This document shows positions 8,526 to 17,269 of a DNA stretch of 64,000 nt, one piece after another (within the stretch, counting starts at the first letter, position 1; the number at the start of each line of letters is the position of its first letter). The translations under genes were made by a program, and so were the position numbers. Where the stretch lies: positions 390,133 through 454,132 of the forward strand of contig NZ_JXOJ01000001.1 in the NCBI RefSeq assembly GCF_001017125.1, read 5' to 3'. Source of the stretch: Methanoculleus sediminis. GTDB lineage: Archaea > Halobacteriota > Methanomicrobia > Methanomicrobiales > Methanoculleaceae. Below the pieces are notes generated by a model, which made no database searches, was not told the origin of the DNA, and saw only the letters and a program-made list of their open reading frames with translations.

Positions 8526-8661
8526 TACTATAGTACACTTGCGTTGGGGTAATAATAATTTACAAACCGGAATCCCGCTATGGCGTTGAAGTGTTTGCCG
8601 CCCGCAGGTTTCCTCTTCCCGGAACGATTCGGCGCATACCGGCGGGTTCGATGCCCGGGGT

Positions 8662-9918
8662 TCAATCGCGTTCGGAGCCGTCTCGCGAGAGGCGGGCAAG
8701 AAGTTCCTCCGCCCCCTCGACCCGGAGCGCCCCGCGCGCCTCCAGGTTCGCGAGCACCGTACCTGCTTCGCCCCCGGTGTAGTCTTCCATACGGGTGCTC
8801 CGGTCTCTTGCGTAGAAGAGTACGGGCGTTGCCGGATACTCGAGCAGCACCCGGAGATTGTCGAGGTTCCCCCTGCCTATCGGCATTGCCGTAACGATGA
8901 CGGCGTCTGCGCTGTCCAGGCACTTCCTGAGGCCCGAGAGCGATTCCGGGGTGATGCCGTGAAACGGGGGCTCTACGACACAGGGAAGGCCGAGGTGCAT
9001 GGCCGTCCCGTAGTCCGTGTCGAGGACGTTCAAGACGCCGCAGGTGACCGTGAAACCGGCAGCATGGAGAAGGTGGAGGATATCGGAGCCCGTTCCCCCG
9101 CCGCAGACGACGTGCACCCGCCGGTTCTCCCCCGCACTCGACTGGTGCATGTATACCGGCAGGACGTACGGTTTTCCCGTAAGCGGGTGCGGTTTGACGA
9201 GCATTTCCATCCCGAAGATCTCGCGGATGTTCTCACGGGTCAGGACCGCCGCGGGCGTTCCTGCGGCGTAGACCTTCCGGTCTTTGAGGAGCAGGAGCCG
9301 GTCGCAGTAGTATGCGGCCAGGTTCAGGTCGTGAAAGACGCTTACGACCGTGATCTCGCCCGCGAGATCCCTGATGATGTTGAGGATCTCGACCTGGTGG
9401 CTGACGTCGAGGTTCGAGGTTGCTTCATCGAGCAGCAGGATCTTCGGTTCCTGCGCGAGCGCCCGTGCTATGAGCACGCGCTGGCGTTCCCCGCCGCTGA
9501 TCTCGTGCACCGACGCCCCGGCGAGGTGTGCGACGTTTGCTAGAAGCATGGCATGGTCGCAGATCTCCACGTCCCGGGCCGTCTCGGAGGCGAACCGTCC
9601 GATGTAGGGGTGCCTTCCCATCATGACGACGTCGCGCACCGTATAGTCGAAGCCGATCGAGATATCCTGCGGAACGACCGCGACCCGGCGCGCGAGTTCG
9701 CGGTGCCCGAGCGAGTCCAGATCCCGGTCGTCAAGCCGGATCTCTCCGTTATCCCGGGCGACGACCCTGCTCATCGCTCTCAGGAGCGTCGTCTTTCCCG
9801 ATCCGTTCGGCCCGACGATACCGAGGATCTCGCCTGCGTCCGCGTGGAACGTGATTGCTTCGAGGATCTTCTTTGCGCCGTAGGAGACGTCGATATCGAT
9901 GATTTCAATCGGTTTCAT
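8662..9918 (-). CDS. btuD: Cobalamin/Fe-siderophore ABC transporter ATPase with C-terminal extension
   Basis: A 418-residue protein. Residues 1-255 form the ABC ATPase with Walker A GPNGSGKTT, Q-loop VVPQD, signature ISGGERQR, Walker B ILLLDEATSNLD and H-loop VFHDLN. The rest is an extra domain containing HVVCGGGTGSDILHLLHAAG, AMHLGLPCVVEPPFHGI and DAVIVTAMPIGRGNLDN, as seen in some archaeal BtuD proteins. The domain looks nucleotide- or corrinoid-related, but its role is not known to me. The ATG at 9918 overlaps the btuC stop (ATGA), which fixes the start. Confidence 0.87.
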   Translation of the reverse strand: MKPIEIIDIDVSYGAKKILEAITFHADAGEILGIVGPNGSGKTTLLRAMSRVVARDNGEIRLDDRDLDSLGHRELARRVAVVPQDISIGFDYTVRDVVMMGRHPYIGRFASETARDVEICDHAMLLANVAHLAGASVHEISGGERQRVLIARALAQEPKILLLDEATSNLDVSHQVEILNIIRDLAGEITVVSVFHDLNLAAYYCDRLLLLKDRKVYAAGTPAAVLTRENIREIFGMEMLVKPHPLTGKPYVLPVYMHQSSAGENRRVHVVCGGGTGSDILHLLHAAGFTVTCGVLNVLDTDYGTAMHLGLPCVVEPPFHGITPESLSGLRKCLDSADAVIVTAMPIGRGNLDNLRVLLEYPATPVLFYARDRSTRMEDYTGGEAGTVLANLEARGALRVEGAEELLARLSRDGSERD

Positions 9919-10865
9919 GCTTTCATCCGGCTCCGGAGGAGGTATATGAAGAACGGTGCGCCGAAGCAGGCGGTCAGGATGCCGACCGGCATGTCGCTCG
10001 TGAAAGTTCGCGTGAGCGCGTCCGCCCATACGAGGAGGATGGCACCTGCAAGCGCGGCCGCGGGAAAGAGGAAACGGTGGTCGGGGCCGACGATCAGCCG
10101 CATCACGTGCGGGGTGATCAGGCCGATGAACCCGATTGACCCGGCCACTGCAACGGCTATTCCCGTCACGAACGCGCTCAGTGCGAGGAGGATCTGTTTC
10201 GCCCGCTCGACGTTCACCCCGAGGTGGGTTGCGTCCTCTTCGTTCAGGGCGAGGATATTGAGGTCGCGTGCGAAGAGGTAGATTCCTGCGCCCCCGATCA
10301 GGATGAGAAGAGCGACGATGACGTCGTTCCATGATATGTTCCAGAATCCGCCCATCAGCCAGAACATGATCTGGTGCAGGCTCCGCCCTGCGGTGTACAT
10401 GAGGAAGGAGAGGAGTGCCGACAGAAGCGTCGCGAGGGCGACACCGGAGAGCAGGAGCGTCTCGACCGGGATCTTGCCCCCTCTGCGGGCGATGAAGTAG
10501 ACGGTAAACGTTGCGATCATCGCCCCGGCGAATGCAAGCACGGTGCGTCCGGTACCGGCAAAGAGGACGATTGCGAGCGTAGCCCCGAGCGCTCCGCCCG
10601 ACGACGTGCCGATGATGTAGGGGTCGGCCATGGGGTTTCGGAACAGCGCCTGCATGGCCGTGCCTGCCACGGCAAGCCCGCACCCGACCAGCGCCGCGGT
10701 GATCACCCTCGGCAGCCGGATCTCCCAGAGGATCATCCACGCGTTATCCGAGGTGAAGAGCGATCCAAAGGAGATCACGCTCGGTCCGAGAGCGACCGCA
10801 GCGGCCATGCTGACGAGAAGCGCGCAAATGAGCGTCAGGATGATGATCGGTGCTGTTCTCCGCAT
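9915..10865 (-). CDS. btuC: Cobalamin/Fe-siderophore ABC transporter permease (FecCD family)
   Basis: A 316-residue permease with about ten hydrophobic helices. FecCD hallmarks include WEIRLPRVITAALVGCGLAVAG, MQALFRNPMADPYIIGTSSG, GVNVERAKQ (the cytoplasmic loop contacting the ATPase), and GLITPHVMRLIVGPDHR. It is the first gene of btuC-btuD-btuF. A TATA-like element lies about 30 bases upstream, leaving a very short leader. Confidence 0.9.
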   Translation of the reverse strand: MRRTAPIIILTLICALLVSMAAAVALGPSVISFGSLFTSDNAWMILWEIRLPRVITAALVGCGLAVAGTAMQALFRNPMADPYIIGTSSGGALGATLAIVLFAGTGRTVLAFAGAMIATFTVYFIARRGGKIPVETLLLSGVALATLLSALLSFLMYTAGRSLHQIMFWLMGGFWNISWNDVIVALLILIGGAGIYLFARDLNILALNEEDATHLGVNVERAKQILLALSAFVTGIAVAVAGSIGFIGLITPHVMRLIVGPDHRFLFPAAALAGAILLVWADALTRTFTSDMPVGILTACFGAPFFIYLLRSRMKA

Positions 10866-10888
10866 ATGTGCTCATAAAATTAAGTTAC

Positions 10889-10901
10889 ATTTATTAAAAT
10901 T
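10889..10901 (-). promoter_or_regulatory. TATA box for btuCDF
   Basis: The minus strand contains ATTTTAATAAATG inside a strongly AT-rich block (10873-10912). It lies about 25-35 bases upstream of the btuC start. No riboswitch-like fold or corrinoid box was recognised. Confidence 0.45.
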
Positions 10902-11068
10902 CATTTGGATTTATTGCGCCGGTTCCCGCCCCCTGACCGGGTGTTTGCGTGCAGGATTGCGGTGATGCGCGGATATAGTCTCCCCCAGGCAGCACCAGTG
11001 TTTCGCTAAAATGTTTTAGACAGCCCTCCAGGTGTTCAAAACATTGACTCCCGTCGCAACCTGACGGT

Positions 11069-11254
11069 TGCTCAAACTCCGGGTGTTCAGCCCATCGCAC
11101 CCTTCAGTTCTTCTCATGCTCCGACCCGGTGCGCTTCGCGGCTTCGCGTTCTTCGCGTGAAATCTCGGCACTACGCCTACCGTCACCTCACGCGAAGGCG
11201 CAAAGGGCGCGAAGGGCGATGGATGATACCCGGAGTTTGAGCACCGGAGGTGCG
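11069..11254. repeat. REP-like intergenic repeat cluster
   Basis: In the 477-base gene-free stretch 10866-11342, TGCTCAAACTCCGGG (11069-11083) is the exact inverse of CCCGGAGTTTGAGCA (11229-11243). Between them TTCGCGTGA (11152-11160) pairs with TCACGCGAA (11188-11196). The right arm extends to a 24-base unit (11231-11254) that recurs at 57094-57117 with one mismatch and contains a GCACC-GGA-GGTGC hairpin. No reading frame here looks coding. Confidence 0.6.
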
Positions 11255-11342
11255 GACATTGCTCGATCTCGGATGTCAAAAAGAGTGGAGTACTGAGCAT
11301 GGAGCAAACCTCATACCCCTGCATAACCAAGAGATCAGGCAT

Positions 11343-12308
11343 ATGGGCAATCTGAATGTTGCCGTGCTGGGACCCGCCGGTTACGCAAAAGACCTCGGGA
11401 AGAAGGGCACGGAATCCGATATAACCTTCTATAACCTGAAGAAAGGCGAGGACACCGTCACTATCGTCGAGCCCACCCGGTATCCCGAACGGCTGGCACC
11501 GCTCTTCTACGCCGCATCGATGGCGGATGCGGCTCTCGTCGTGGTGAGCGAGATCACGCCGATGCTCGGGGAGTGGGTGCTGATGCTCAATGAGGCGGTG
11601 GTGGAGCGGGGCTACGTCGTCCTCCAGAACTACCTGACCCCGGAAGACGTCGCGCCGCTCCTGCGCGGGACGGTGCTCGAACACTACGAGTTCGTGGACG
11701 AAGATCCGATCGCCCTGCGCGATCTCCTGCTCGGCGCGGCGCATGCCCGCTCCTCCATCGCGCCCGCCGCCGGTGCCGTGGGGACCATCCCCATCGATCA
11801 CCATTTCAACGTCCGCGGCATCGGGACGGTCATCCTCGGCGGCGTGGTGCGGGGCGGTATCAGGAAACACGATACCCTGAAGGTCTATCCGGGGGAGCAG
11901 GCAATCACGGTGCGGTCGATCCAGAAGCACGACGACGACTTCGATTGGGCAGCGGAAGGCGACCGCGTGGGGCTCGCGCTCAAGAACATCGAGTCCGACG
12001 ATCTCGACCGCGGCTTCGTCCTCTCCGACGACCCCGCGATCCGGACCGGGATGACGATCGAGGCACGGGCGACCCTGGTCAAATACTGGCCGGCGCCGCT
12101 CACGGCGGGAACGGTGCTCCACCTCGGCCACTGGATGCAGTTCATCCCGGCGCGGGTGGAGGCGGTGCGGGACGACGGGGACTGGCGACAGCCGACGCTC
12201 ACGCTTGCGCTTGAGCGGGATCTCGTCTACCTCCCGGGGGATGCGGCGGTTCTCCACTATCTCGAGGGCGGGAAACTCCGGATCGCCGGACATATCGAGC
12301 TGGTGTGA
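11343..12308 (+). CDS. EF-Tu/SelB-like translation-factor paralogue with degenerate GTPase domain
   Basis: A 321-residue protein. The N-terminal 150 residues correspond to a translation-GTPase G domain that has lost key motifs. In place of the P-loop GxxxxGK[ST] it reads GPAGYAKDLG, and no NKxD motif is visible. From about residue 155 it has a clear EF-Tu domain-2 barrel (GTIPIDHHFNVRGIGTVILGGVVRGGIRKHD) with QAITVRSIQKHDDD, followed by a domain-3-like region. Such pseudo-GTPase paralogues occur in euryarchaea. A role in translation or in delivering a special aminoacyl-tRNA is possible but unproven. The start at 11343 is chosen because family similarity begins there. It converges on mtrH. Confidence 0.7.
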   Translation: MGNLNVAVLGPAGYAKDLGKKGTESDITFYNLKKGEDTVTIVEPTRYPERLAPLFYAASMADAALVVVSEITPMLGEWVLMLNEAVVERGYVVLQNYLTPEDVAPLLRGTVLEHYEFVDEDPIALRDLLLGAAHARSSIAPAAGAVGTIPIDHHFNVRGIGTVILGGVVRGGIRKHDTLKVYPGEQAITVRSIQKHDDDFDWAAEGDRVGLALKNIESDDLDRGFVLSDDPAIRTGMTIEARATLVKYWPAPLTAGTVLHLGHWMQFIPARVEAVRDDGDWRQPTLTLALERDLVYLPGDAAVLHYLEGGKLRIAGHIELV

Positions 12309-12531
12309 GTGGTCAGGACGGGTAGTTCCCCACCTTGCGGATAGCATACTCTTCTTTTTTCAGGCGTTTCGGCTGACGGCGTTCGTGGCCTGCGGCCTCG
12401 AAAAACGGAACTTACCTGATTTCCGATGCCTTTACGCGCTCATCGGTCAGGAGACCTGAAGATTCACGCCGGAAGGATGCTTCGCTCCGGAAGATCGGGG
12501 CGAAAATAACCGGGTAGCAAAAAAGTAGGGT

Positions 12532-13569
12532 TTAGATGAGCCTGAAGAACGGGTGGGTGTCCACCTGGGGCTCGATGCCGAGGTCGCGCACTGCTTCCAG
12601 CACGACGATGTCGGTGTAAGCCTGCGCGGTGATCATCGCTTCCACGTTCTCGATCGGGCCGTACATGATAAGGTCGGCACCGAGGGTGCTTGCAATCATG
12701 TTGCAGCCGATATCGGGTGCAGACCAGGCCGCCTGGCGCATACCGTCCGTGCCGCCGAGGTAGTGGTGGGTGAGCTGCTCGACGAGCCCTTCCTTGCCCT
12801 CGAGACCGGCAAGCTGCTGCGAGGGAACCTTCTTCGATCCCTTCCAGCGCTTCAGCCAGGTCCAGGAGACGGTCATGTTGTGGTAGGCACCGCCGGTGGG
12901 CAGACCGTGGATCGCCTTGCAGGCGAGGATCTCACGGTAGGAGCCGCCGGAGCCGAGACCGAGTGGGGTTGCCGCGGTGTCGAGGATCGGGCGGGTGATT
13001 CCGCACTTCTCCGCGATCTCAAGCATACCCATCTCCTGTCCGGCGACGCCGCCCTCGACCAGAACCTTCTCACGGCCGGAGACCGACGGGTCGCCGGGGT
13101 TGAAGGCGAGGACGATGGCTGCGTTCACGTCGCTCTTTGCGAGCGCCTCGATGTTCTCGGGCAGGATCGAACCGTTGATCGAGTTGTAGATCGCACGGTC
13201 GGCGACGCCTGCCTGGGTGACGTACTCGCACGCGTGGGCGAGCGCCGTGGGTGCCGATGAGTCCATCAGGAACGCGGTCTTGTCATCGATGCTGCAGAAC
13301 CAGTCGATGTAACTGTCGAAGGCCTCGCCGTATTCCGCGATCATCTGGATGAAGTGCGGGATGCCCGTAATATCCGAGAGTTCCTGGCAGCGGTTCCAGA
13401 GCGCCTCTGCCTTTGCCTTGTCAATCTTTCCGGTGTGGTCATCCAGTACAACTTCGTGCTTGTTGTAGAAGATGGATGCACCGAGCACGGTCGGGTATTC
13501 TCCAGGCTGCCCGCCGATCTTGGTACCGTTGAAGTCGTGTACCGTCTGCTCTTTTTCGAATTTGAACAT
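12532..13569 (-). CDS. mtrH: Tetrahydromethanopterin S-methyltransferase subunit H
   Basis: A 345-residue cytoplasmic subunit that transfers the methyl group from methyl-H4MPT to the corrinoid on MtrA. It begins MFKFEKEQTVHDFNGTKIGG and has the TIM-barrel residues of corrinoid methyltransferases (SSAPTALAHACEYV, AFNPGDPS, DTAATPLGLGSG, GCNMIASTLGADLIMYGPIE). The ATG at 13569 is 10 bases from AGGAGG. A TTG at 13578 extends the frame but lies on top of that site. It is the last gene of the mtr operon. T-rich sequence follows the stop, and 12309-12531 has no gene. Confidence 0.96.
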   Translation of the reverse strand: MFKFEKEQTVHDFNGTKIGGQPGEYPTVLGASIFYNKHEVVLDDHTGKIDKAKAEALWNRCQELSDITGIPHFIQMIAEYGEAFDSYIDWFCSIDDKTAFLMDSSAPTALAHACEYVTQAGVADRAIYNSINGSILPENIEALAKSDVNAAIVLAFNPGDPSVSGREKVLVEGGVAGQEMGMLEIAEKCGITRPILDTAATPLGLGSGGSYREILACKAIHGLPTGGAYHNMTVSWTWLKRWKGSKKVPSQQLAGLEGKEGLVEQLTHHYLGGTDGMRQAAWSAPDIGCNMIASTLGADLIMYGPIENVEAMITAQAYTDIVVLEAVRDLGIEPQVDTHPFFRLI

Positions 13570-13584
13570 ATTCGTCAATCCTCC

Positions 13585-14325
13585 TTACAGATACCCAATC
13601 AATTTGGGCAGTAATACCAACAACATCATGAATACAATCAAACCTGCGACCAGTCCGTACAGGATGCCGATATCGCGCCCGATCTTTCTTCCGACGCGCT
13701 GGGCGATCTCGGCATCGACGAACTCGATCCTCTCCTCGATGGCGTTGAGCCTCTCCTCGATCTCAAGGAACTGCGGGTTTGCGCCTGCAACGGCAACTTC
13801 CGCCGCACCGCCTCCTGCTTCCTTGACCTCGACGACCATGGGTTCCGCGCCGAAGGCGCCGGGGTCTCTGGCCTTGAGCTCGTCGATCTTGGCCTTGATG
13901 GCACCCATGTCCTCGCTTTCCATGATGTTGACCATCTCGACCTGTTCCTGGAAGCGCTTGATCGCTTCGTCGGAGAGGTTCTCGATGAACGGGATGGCTC
14001 CCTGGGCGCCGACAATCTTTCCGCCGGAGACTCCGCCTTCGTGCAGGGCAATGAAGCTCTGCCCGGACAGGTGTCCCTTGACCTCCGTACCGCAGCAGAG
14101 GATGAACCTGATGTTGGGGTTGGAGATGACGTTCGCGATGATCTTCTCAAGGCCGAGGTTCTCGGTCTTGCAGGACCCGGCGATTGCCGCTCCGGCATCG
14201 CAGATGCCCTGCTCGTCGAGGTGGGATCCCATGGTGACGACGCCGACGCAGCTCTGTGCATCTCCTGTATGGAAGTCGCCCTGGACGATCGGCCATCCGC
14301 TGGCCGGTGATTTCTTCTCAACCAT
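13585..14325 (-). CDS. MtrA corrinoid domain fused to an MtrG domain
   Basis: A 246-residue fusion. Residues 1-170 are a complete MtrA cytoplasmic corrinoid domain with [32 protein letters not shown] (the His that binds cobalt in characterised MtrA) and [12 protein letters not shown]. After a [13 protein letters not shown] linker the chain changes to an MtrG sequence, [20 protein letters not shown] then [16 protein letters not shown], and a membrane helix. It occupies the position of mtrG in the canonical mtrEDCBAFGH order, and no separate mtrG is present. The corrinoid domain is almost identical in DNA to the second mtrA. Automated annotation may label it simply MtrA. Confidence 0.9.
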   Translation of the reverse strand: MVEKKSPASGWPIVQGDFHTGDAQSCVGVVTMGSHLDEQGICDAGAAIAGSCKTENLGLEKIIANVISNPNIRFILCCGTEVKGHLSGQSFIALHEGGVSGGKIVGAQGAIPFIENLSDEAIKRFQEQVEMVNIMESEDMGAIKAKIDELKARDPGAFGAEPMVVEVKEAGGGAAEVAVAGANPQFLEIEERLNAIEERIEFVDAEIAQRVGRKIGRDIGILYGLVAGLIVFMMLLVLLPKLIGYL

Positions 14326-14326
14326 G

Positions 14327-14536
14327 TTAGATCGCCCCCAGCATCAGTGCCGGAATCACAATCAGAAGCACGGCTACGATGAGCCCGATCGCGAATCCGA
14401 GGATCCCCATGCCCATGATGCCCGACTCGAGTTTGGTCGTGCGGGCAAGGATCTGCGCCTTGTACCGGATGGAGTCCATCATGTTGTTGATTGCCGTCAT
14501 CCGGATGGGGCCTGCCTGTGTAACTTCTTCTGCCAT
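14327..14536 (-). CDS. mtrF: Tetrahydromethanopterin S-methyltransferase subunit F
   Basis: A 69-residue single-helix subunit of the Na+-pumping methyltransferase. The N-terminal part ([20 protein letters not shown]) is homologous to MtrA/MtrF linker regions, and a C-terminal membrane helix ([20 protein letters not shown]) follows. It lies 5 bases after mtrA and 1 base before the mtrA-mtrG fusion. Confidence 0.93.
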   Translation of the reverse strand: MAEEVTQAGPIRMTAINNMMDSIRYKAQILARTTKLESGIMGMGILGFAIGLIVAVLLIVIPALMLGAI

Positions 14537-14541
14537 TTATC

Positions 14542-15267
14542 TCACCCCAGCAAGATGAACCCCAGAATCACGAACGAGACGATCAGGCCGATCATGAGGC
14601 CCTCGATCTTGCCCGCGTAGACGCCGGCGGCAAATTTGTTGCGATAGCCTATGTCGGTGACCATCCGCTCGATGACTTTCATCCGTGCGTGTACCAGTGC
14701 CAGTTCGCCGGAGAGCGGCTGTACCTCGCCGGTCGCTTCCTCCGCGCCGGCACCGCCTGCTTCCTTGACCTCGACAATCATGGGTTCCGCGCCGAAGGCA
14801 CCGGGGTCTCTGGCCTTGAGCTCGTCGATCTTGGCCTTGATGGCGCCCATGTCTTCGCTTTCCATGATGTTGACCATCTCGACCTGTTCCTGGAAGCGCT
14901 TGATCGCTTCGTCGGAGAGGTTCTCGATGAACGGGATGGCTCCCTGGGCGCCGACAATCTTTCCGCCGGAGACTCCGCCTTCATGCAGGGCTATGAAGCT
15001 CTGCCCGGACAGGTGTCCCTTGACCTCCGTACCGCAGCAGAGGATGAACCTGATGTTGGGGTTGGAGATGACGTTCGCGATGATCTTCTCAAGGCCGAGG
15101 TTCTCGGTCTTGCAGGACCCGGCGATTGCCGCTCCGGCATCGCAGATGCCCTGCTCGTCGAGGTGGGATCCCATGGTGACGACGCCGACGCAGCTCTGTG
15201 CATCTCCTGTATGGAAGTCGCCCTGAACGATCGGCCATCCGCTGGCCGGTGATTTCTTTTCAACCAT
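14542..15267 (-). CDS. mtrA: Tetrahydromethanopterin S-methyltransferase subunit A
   Basis: A 241-residue corrinoid carrier that shuttles the methyl group between MtrH and MtrE. It has the same corrinoid domain as the fused paralogue (EVKGHLSGQ cobalt-ligand region). It then diverges after KEAGG into [20 protein letters not shown], with the C-terminal membrane anchor ([19 protein letters not shown]). The ATG at 15267 follows GAGGTGA, and a GTG 12 bases upstream is part of that site. The normal operon position (after mtrB, before mtrF) suggests this is the orthologous subunit. Confidence 0.95.
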   Translation of the reverse strand: MVEKKSPASGWPIVQGDFHTGDAQSCVGVVTMGSHLDEQGICDAGAAIAGSCKTENLGLEKIIANVISNPNIRFILCCGTEVKGHLSGQSFIALHEGGVSGGKIVGAQGAIPFIENLSDEAIKRFQEQVEMVNIMESEDMGAIKAKIDELKARDPGAFGAEPMIVEVKEAGGAGAEEATGEVQPLSGELALVHARMKVIERMVTDIGYRNKFAAGVYAGKIEGLMIGLIVSFVILGFILLG

Positions 15268-15280
15268 GTTCTTCTTCACC

Positions 15281-15565
15281 TCACAGCAGTCCTAATACGA
15301 CGACACCGGCAACCAGAAGGCCGATTGCCATGCCGTACCAGAATGCGGTCACGCCTCCGGCGACGTTGAGAACACCTTCCCTGTTCGGGAACGATGCCAG
15401 GAAGTTGCCCTCTCCGGAGAGCATGCCGACCAGGTCGTCGGTAATCTTCTCAAGTTCCGTCACCTGCTCGAGCACGGGGGTGTACGAGACACCGGCGGTG
15501 GTGACAACGCCGACCATCGGGTCGACGACCAGACCGAACTCGGGCAGTACCTGAACGTACGCCAT
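15281..15565 (-). CDS. mtrB: Tetrahydromethanopterin S-methyltransferase subunit B
   Basis: A 94-residue subunit. It begins [20 protein letters not shown], has the conserved [13 protein letters not shown] segment, and has a C-terminal membrane helix ([18 protein letters not shown]). It follows the mtrC stop without a gap. Confidence 0.95.
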   Translation of the reverse strand: MAYVQVLPEFGLVVDPMVGVVTTAGVSYTPVLEQVTELEKITDDLVGMLSGEGNFLASFPNREGVLNVAGGVTAFWYGMAIGLLVAGVVVLGLL

Positions 15566-16417
15566 TTAGGCACCTCCTTTGGGCTCCATAATGGGCTGAG
15601 CGTCGAGCCATGCGTAGGCGTCACGCTTCGAGAGCGCGATGTACTTCCTGTAGGTGTAGAACCACCCGATGATGGAGACCACCAGTGCGACGAGAGCGGC
15701 ATACATGCCGATGAACGCGAACGAGATGATCGCGACGGTGATCATGCTCAGGAATCCGCACTCCGCGGCGAGCGTGAGTGTCCGGTCCTGCTGCTCTCCC
15801 GGCCCGAGACAGGCGTTGAAGGAGTGCTGGATGGCGATAGCGCCGAGCATGAAGATCACGGCGATGATGCTGCCGCCGATGACCGATGTCTCGTAGGTCT
15901 GTATGGTGAACCCGAGGATGGATACCGTGCCGGTGATCATGCCGAGGAACTCGAACGTTCCGCAGGCCATGGCCGCGAGGCCGAGCACCGTCATTGCACC
16001 GACGATGGCAAGCTCGATCAGCGAGATGACCATGACCGGGATGTCCATCCTGACCACGGCGTTTGCCATCAGTCCGGCGACCGCGCCGATGATTGCTGCG
16101 ATGATGACCGTCACGATGGGTGCGAGCACACCGGTCGTGGCTCCGAAGAGCGCGGCGATGACGCCGGACCCGAGGGCGATCATACCCGCAGACGGGACAC
16201 CGGTACCGAGACCGTAACTGCAGAGATGCTTGATCGTGTCGGTACCCCAGATGAGCGCGGCGACGGCGGCAAGCCCGCCGAAGAACGCGAAGTACTGGGT
16301 CTGGAAGTACGTGTTCAGGTATGTCAGGTAAATCAGGACGAGCGATCCGACAAGACCGTAGATCAGGACCTGGTTGTGCGGGATGCCGCCTGCGCCGACT
16401 TCAACTTTCACTGACAT
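15566..16417 (-). CDS. mtrC: Tetrahydromethanopterin S-methyltransferase subunit C
   Basis: A 283-residue multi-helix membrane subunit, part of the Na+-translocating core with MtrD and MtrE. Typical MtrC sequences are IPHNQVLIYGLVGSLVLIYL, the GLGTGVPSAGMIALGSGV region and GPGEQQDRTLTLAAECGFL. It abuts mtrD and mtrB with zero spacing. Confidence 0.95.
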   Translation of the reverse strand: MSVKVEVGAGGIPHNQVLIYGLVGSLVLIYLTYLNTYFQTQYFAFFGGLAAVAALIWGTDTIKHLCSYGLGTGVPSAGMIALGSGVIAALFGATTGVLAPIVTVIIAAIIGAVAGLMANAVVRMDIPVMVISLIELAIVGAMTVLGLAAMACGTFEFLGMITGTVSILGFTIQTYETSVIGGSIIAVIFMLGAIAIQHSFNACLGPGEQQDRTLTLAAECGFLSMITVAIISFAFIGMYAALVALVVSIIGWFYTYRKYIALSKRDAYAWLDAQPIMEPKGGA

Positions 16418-17269
16418 TTAGAATACCCCCACCAGTTCGAGGAGCGCGATCGCAAAGATGCCTGCAACGGCGGATGCCACGGCGGCTGCGATGATCGCTC
16501 TCGGGAACCGCTTGAACTTGGGGTCGTGCGGCCCTTCGATGGTACCGGTGATGTTGTATGCCGCAAGCACGGCGTTGATCAGGAACATGGCGACCGCGAA
16601 GATGCCGGCAAGCGAGATTGCGACGGGCGCGATCTGCTCGACCGTGGCGTTCAGCAGTACGGGAAGCTGTGCCTGGTAGATGTCGAGGAGCTCGAGGTAG
16701 ATGAGCGTGCCCCCAAGACCTCCGAGTGCGCCGCCGACGACGCCGCCGATCCAGGAGATGAACGGGAGGCCGTGCCCCTCGGTACCCTGGCTCTTGTACT
16801 CGGGGAAGGTGTCGCCCGTGATCGGGTCCTTGTCGACCTTACCGGATGCTGCCGGGATACCCATGCCGAAGATGTAGATGACGTTGACCATCGTACAGGT
16901 GATCGCCATCAGGAGACCGCCGCCGACCGCACCGCCCGCGAGGGCGACAGCGAGTCCGAACGGAGCGGCCCATGCGCCGCCGAAGAGTCCGGCAAGGCCG
17001 GCACCGGCCGCGAGCATCGCGACACCGGTCGCGATACCGGGCGACTGCCCCATTGCAGCGGGAGCACCGCCGACCGGGACGAAGTGGACGCCGAATGCGA
17101 CCAGGACACCGCCGATGATGATGCCGACGAGGGCAATCACTCCGGCCATCTGTACGAGGTAGTAGGCGAGTCCGAGCGCAACGATGATAAGAACGATGCT
17201 GATGACGATACCTATTGCCGTCGGGGACTGGACGCCTCCCGTCTGTTTAGGCCCACCGAGTGCGCTCAT
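16418..17269 (-). CDS. mtrD: Tetrahydromethanopterin S-methyltransferase subunit D
   Basis: A 283-residue membrane subunit with glycine-rich helices. It includes VPVGGAPAAMGQSPGIATGV, the loop KVDKDPITGDTFPEYKSQGT characteristic of MtrD, and repeated Gly-Gly helix-packing motifs. The start overlaps the mtrE stop by 4 bases. Confidence 0.95.
   Translation of the reverse strand: MSALGGPKQTGGVQSPTAIGIVISIVLIIVALGLAYYLVQMAGVIALVGIIIGGVLVAFGVHFVPVGGAPAAMGQSPGIATGVAMLAAGAGLAGLFGGAWAAPFGLAVALAGGAVGGGLLMAITCTMVNVIYIFGMGIPAASGKVDKDPITGDTFPEYKSQGTEGHGLPFISWIGGVVGGALGGLGGTLIYLELLDIYQAQLPVLLNATVEQIAPVAISLAGIFAVAMFLINAVLAAYNITGTIEGPHDPKFKRFPRAIIAAAVASAVAGIFAIALLELVGVF

Noticed and set aside
8526-8661. 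Possible cobalamin riboswitch before btuF
   Set aside because: No conserved B12-box-like pattern was found on either strand, and such riboswitches are not usual in archaea.
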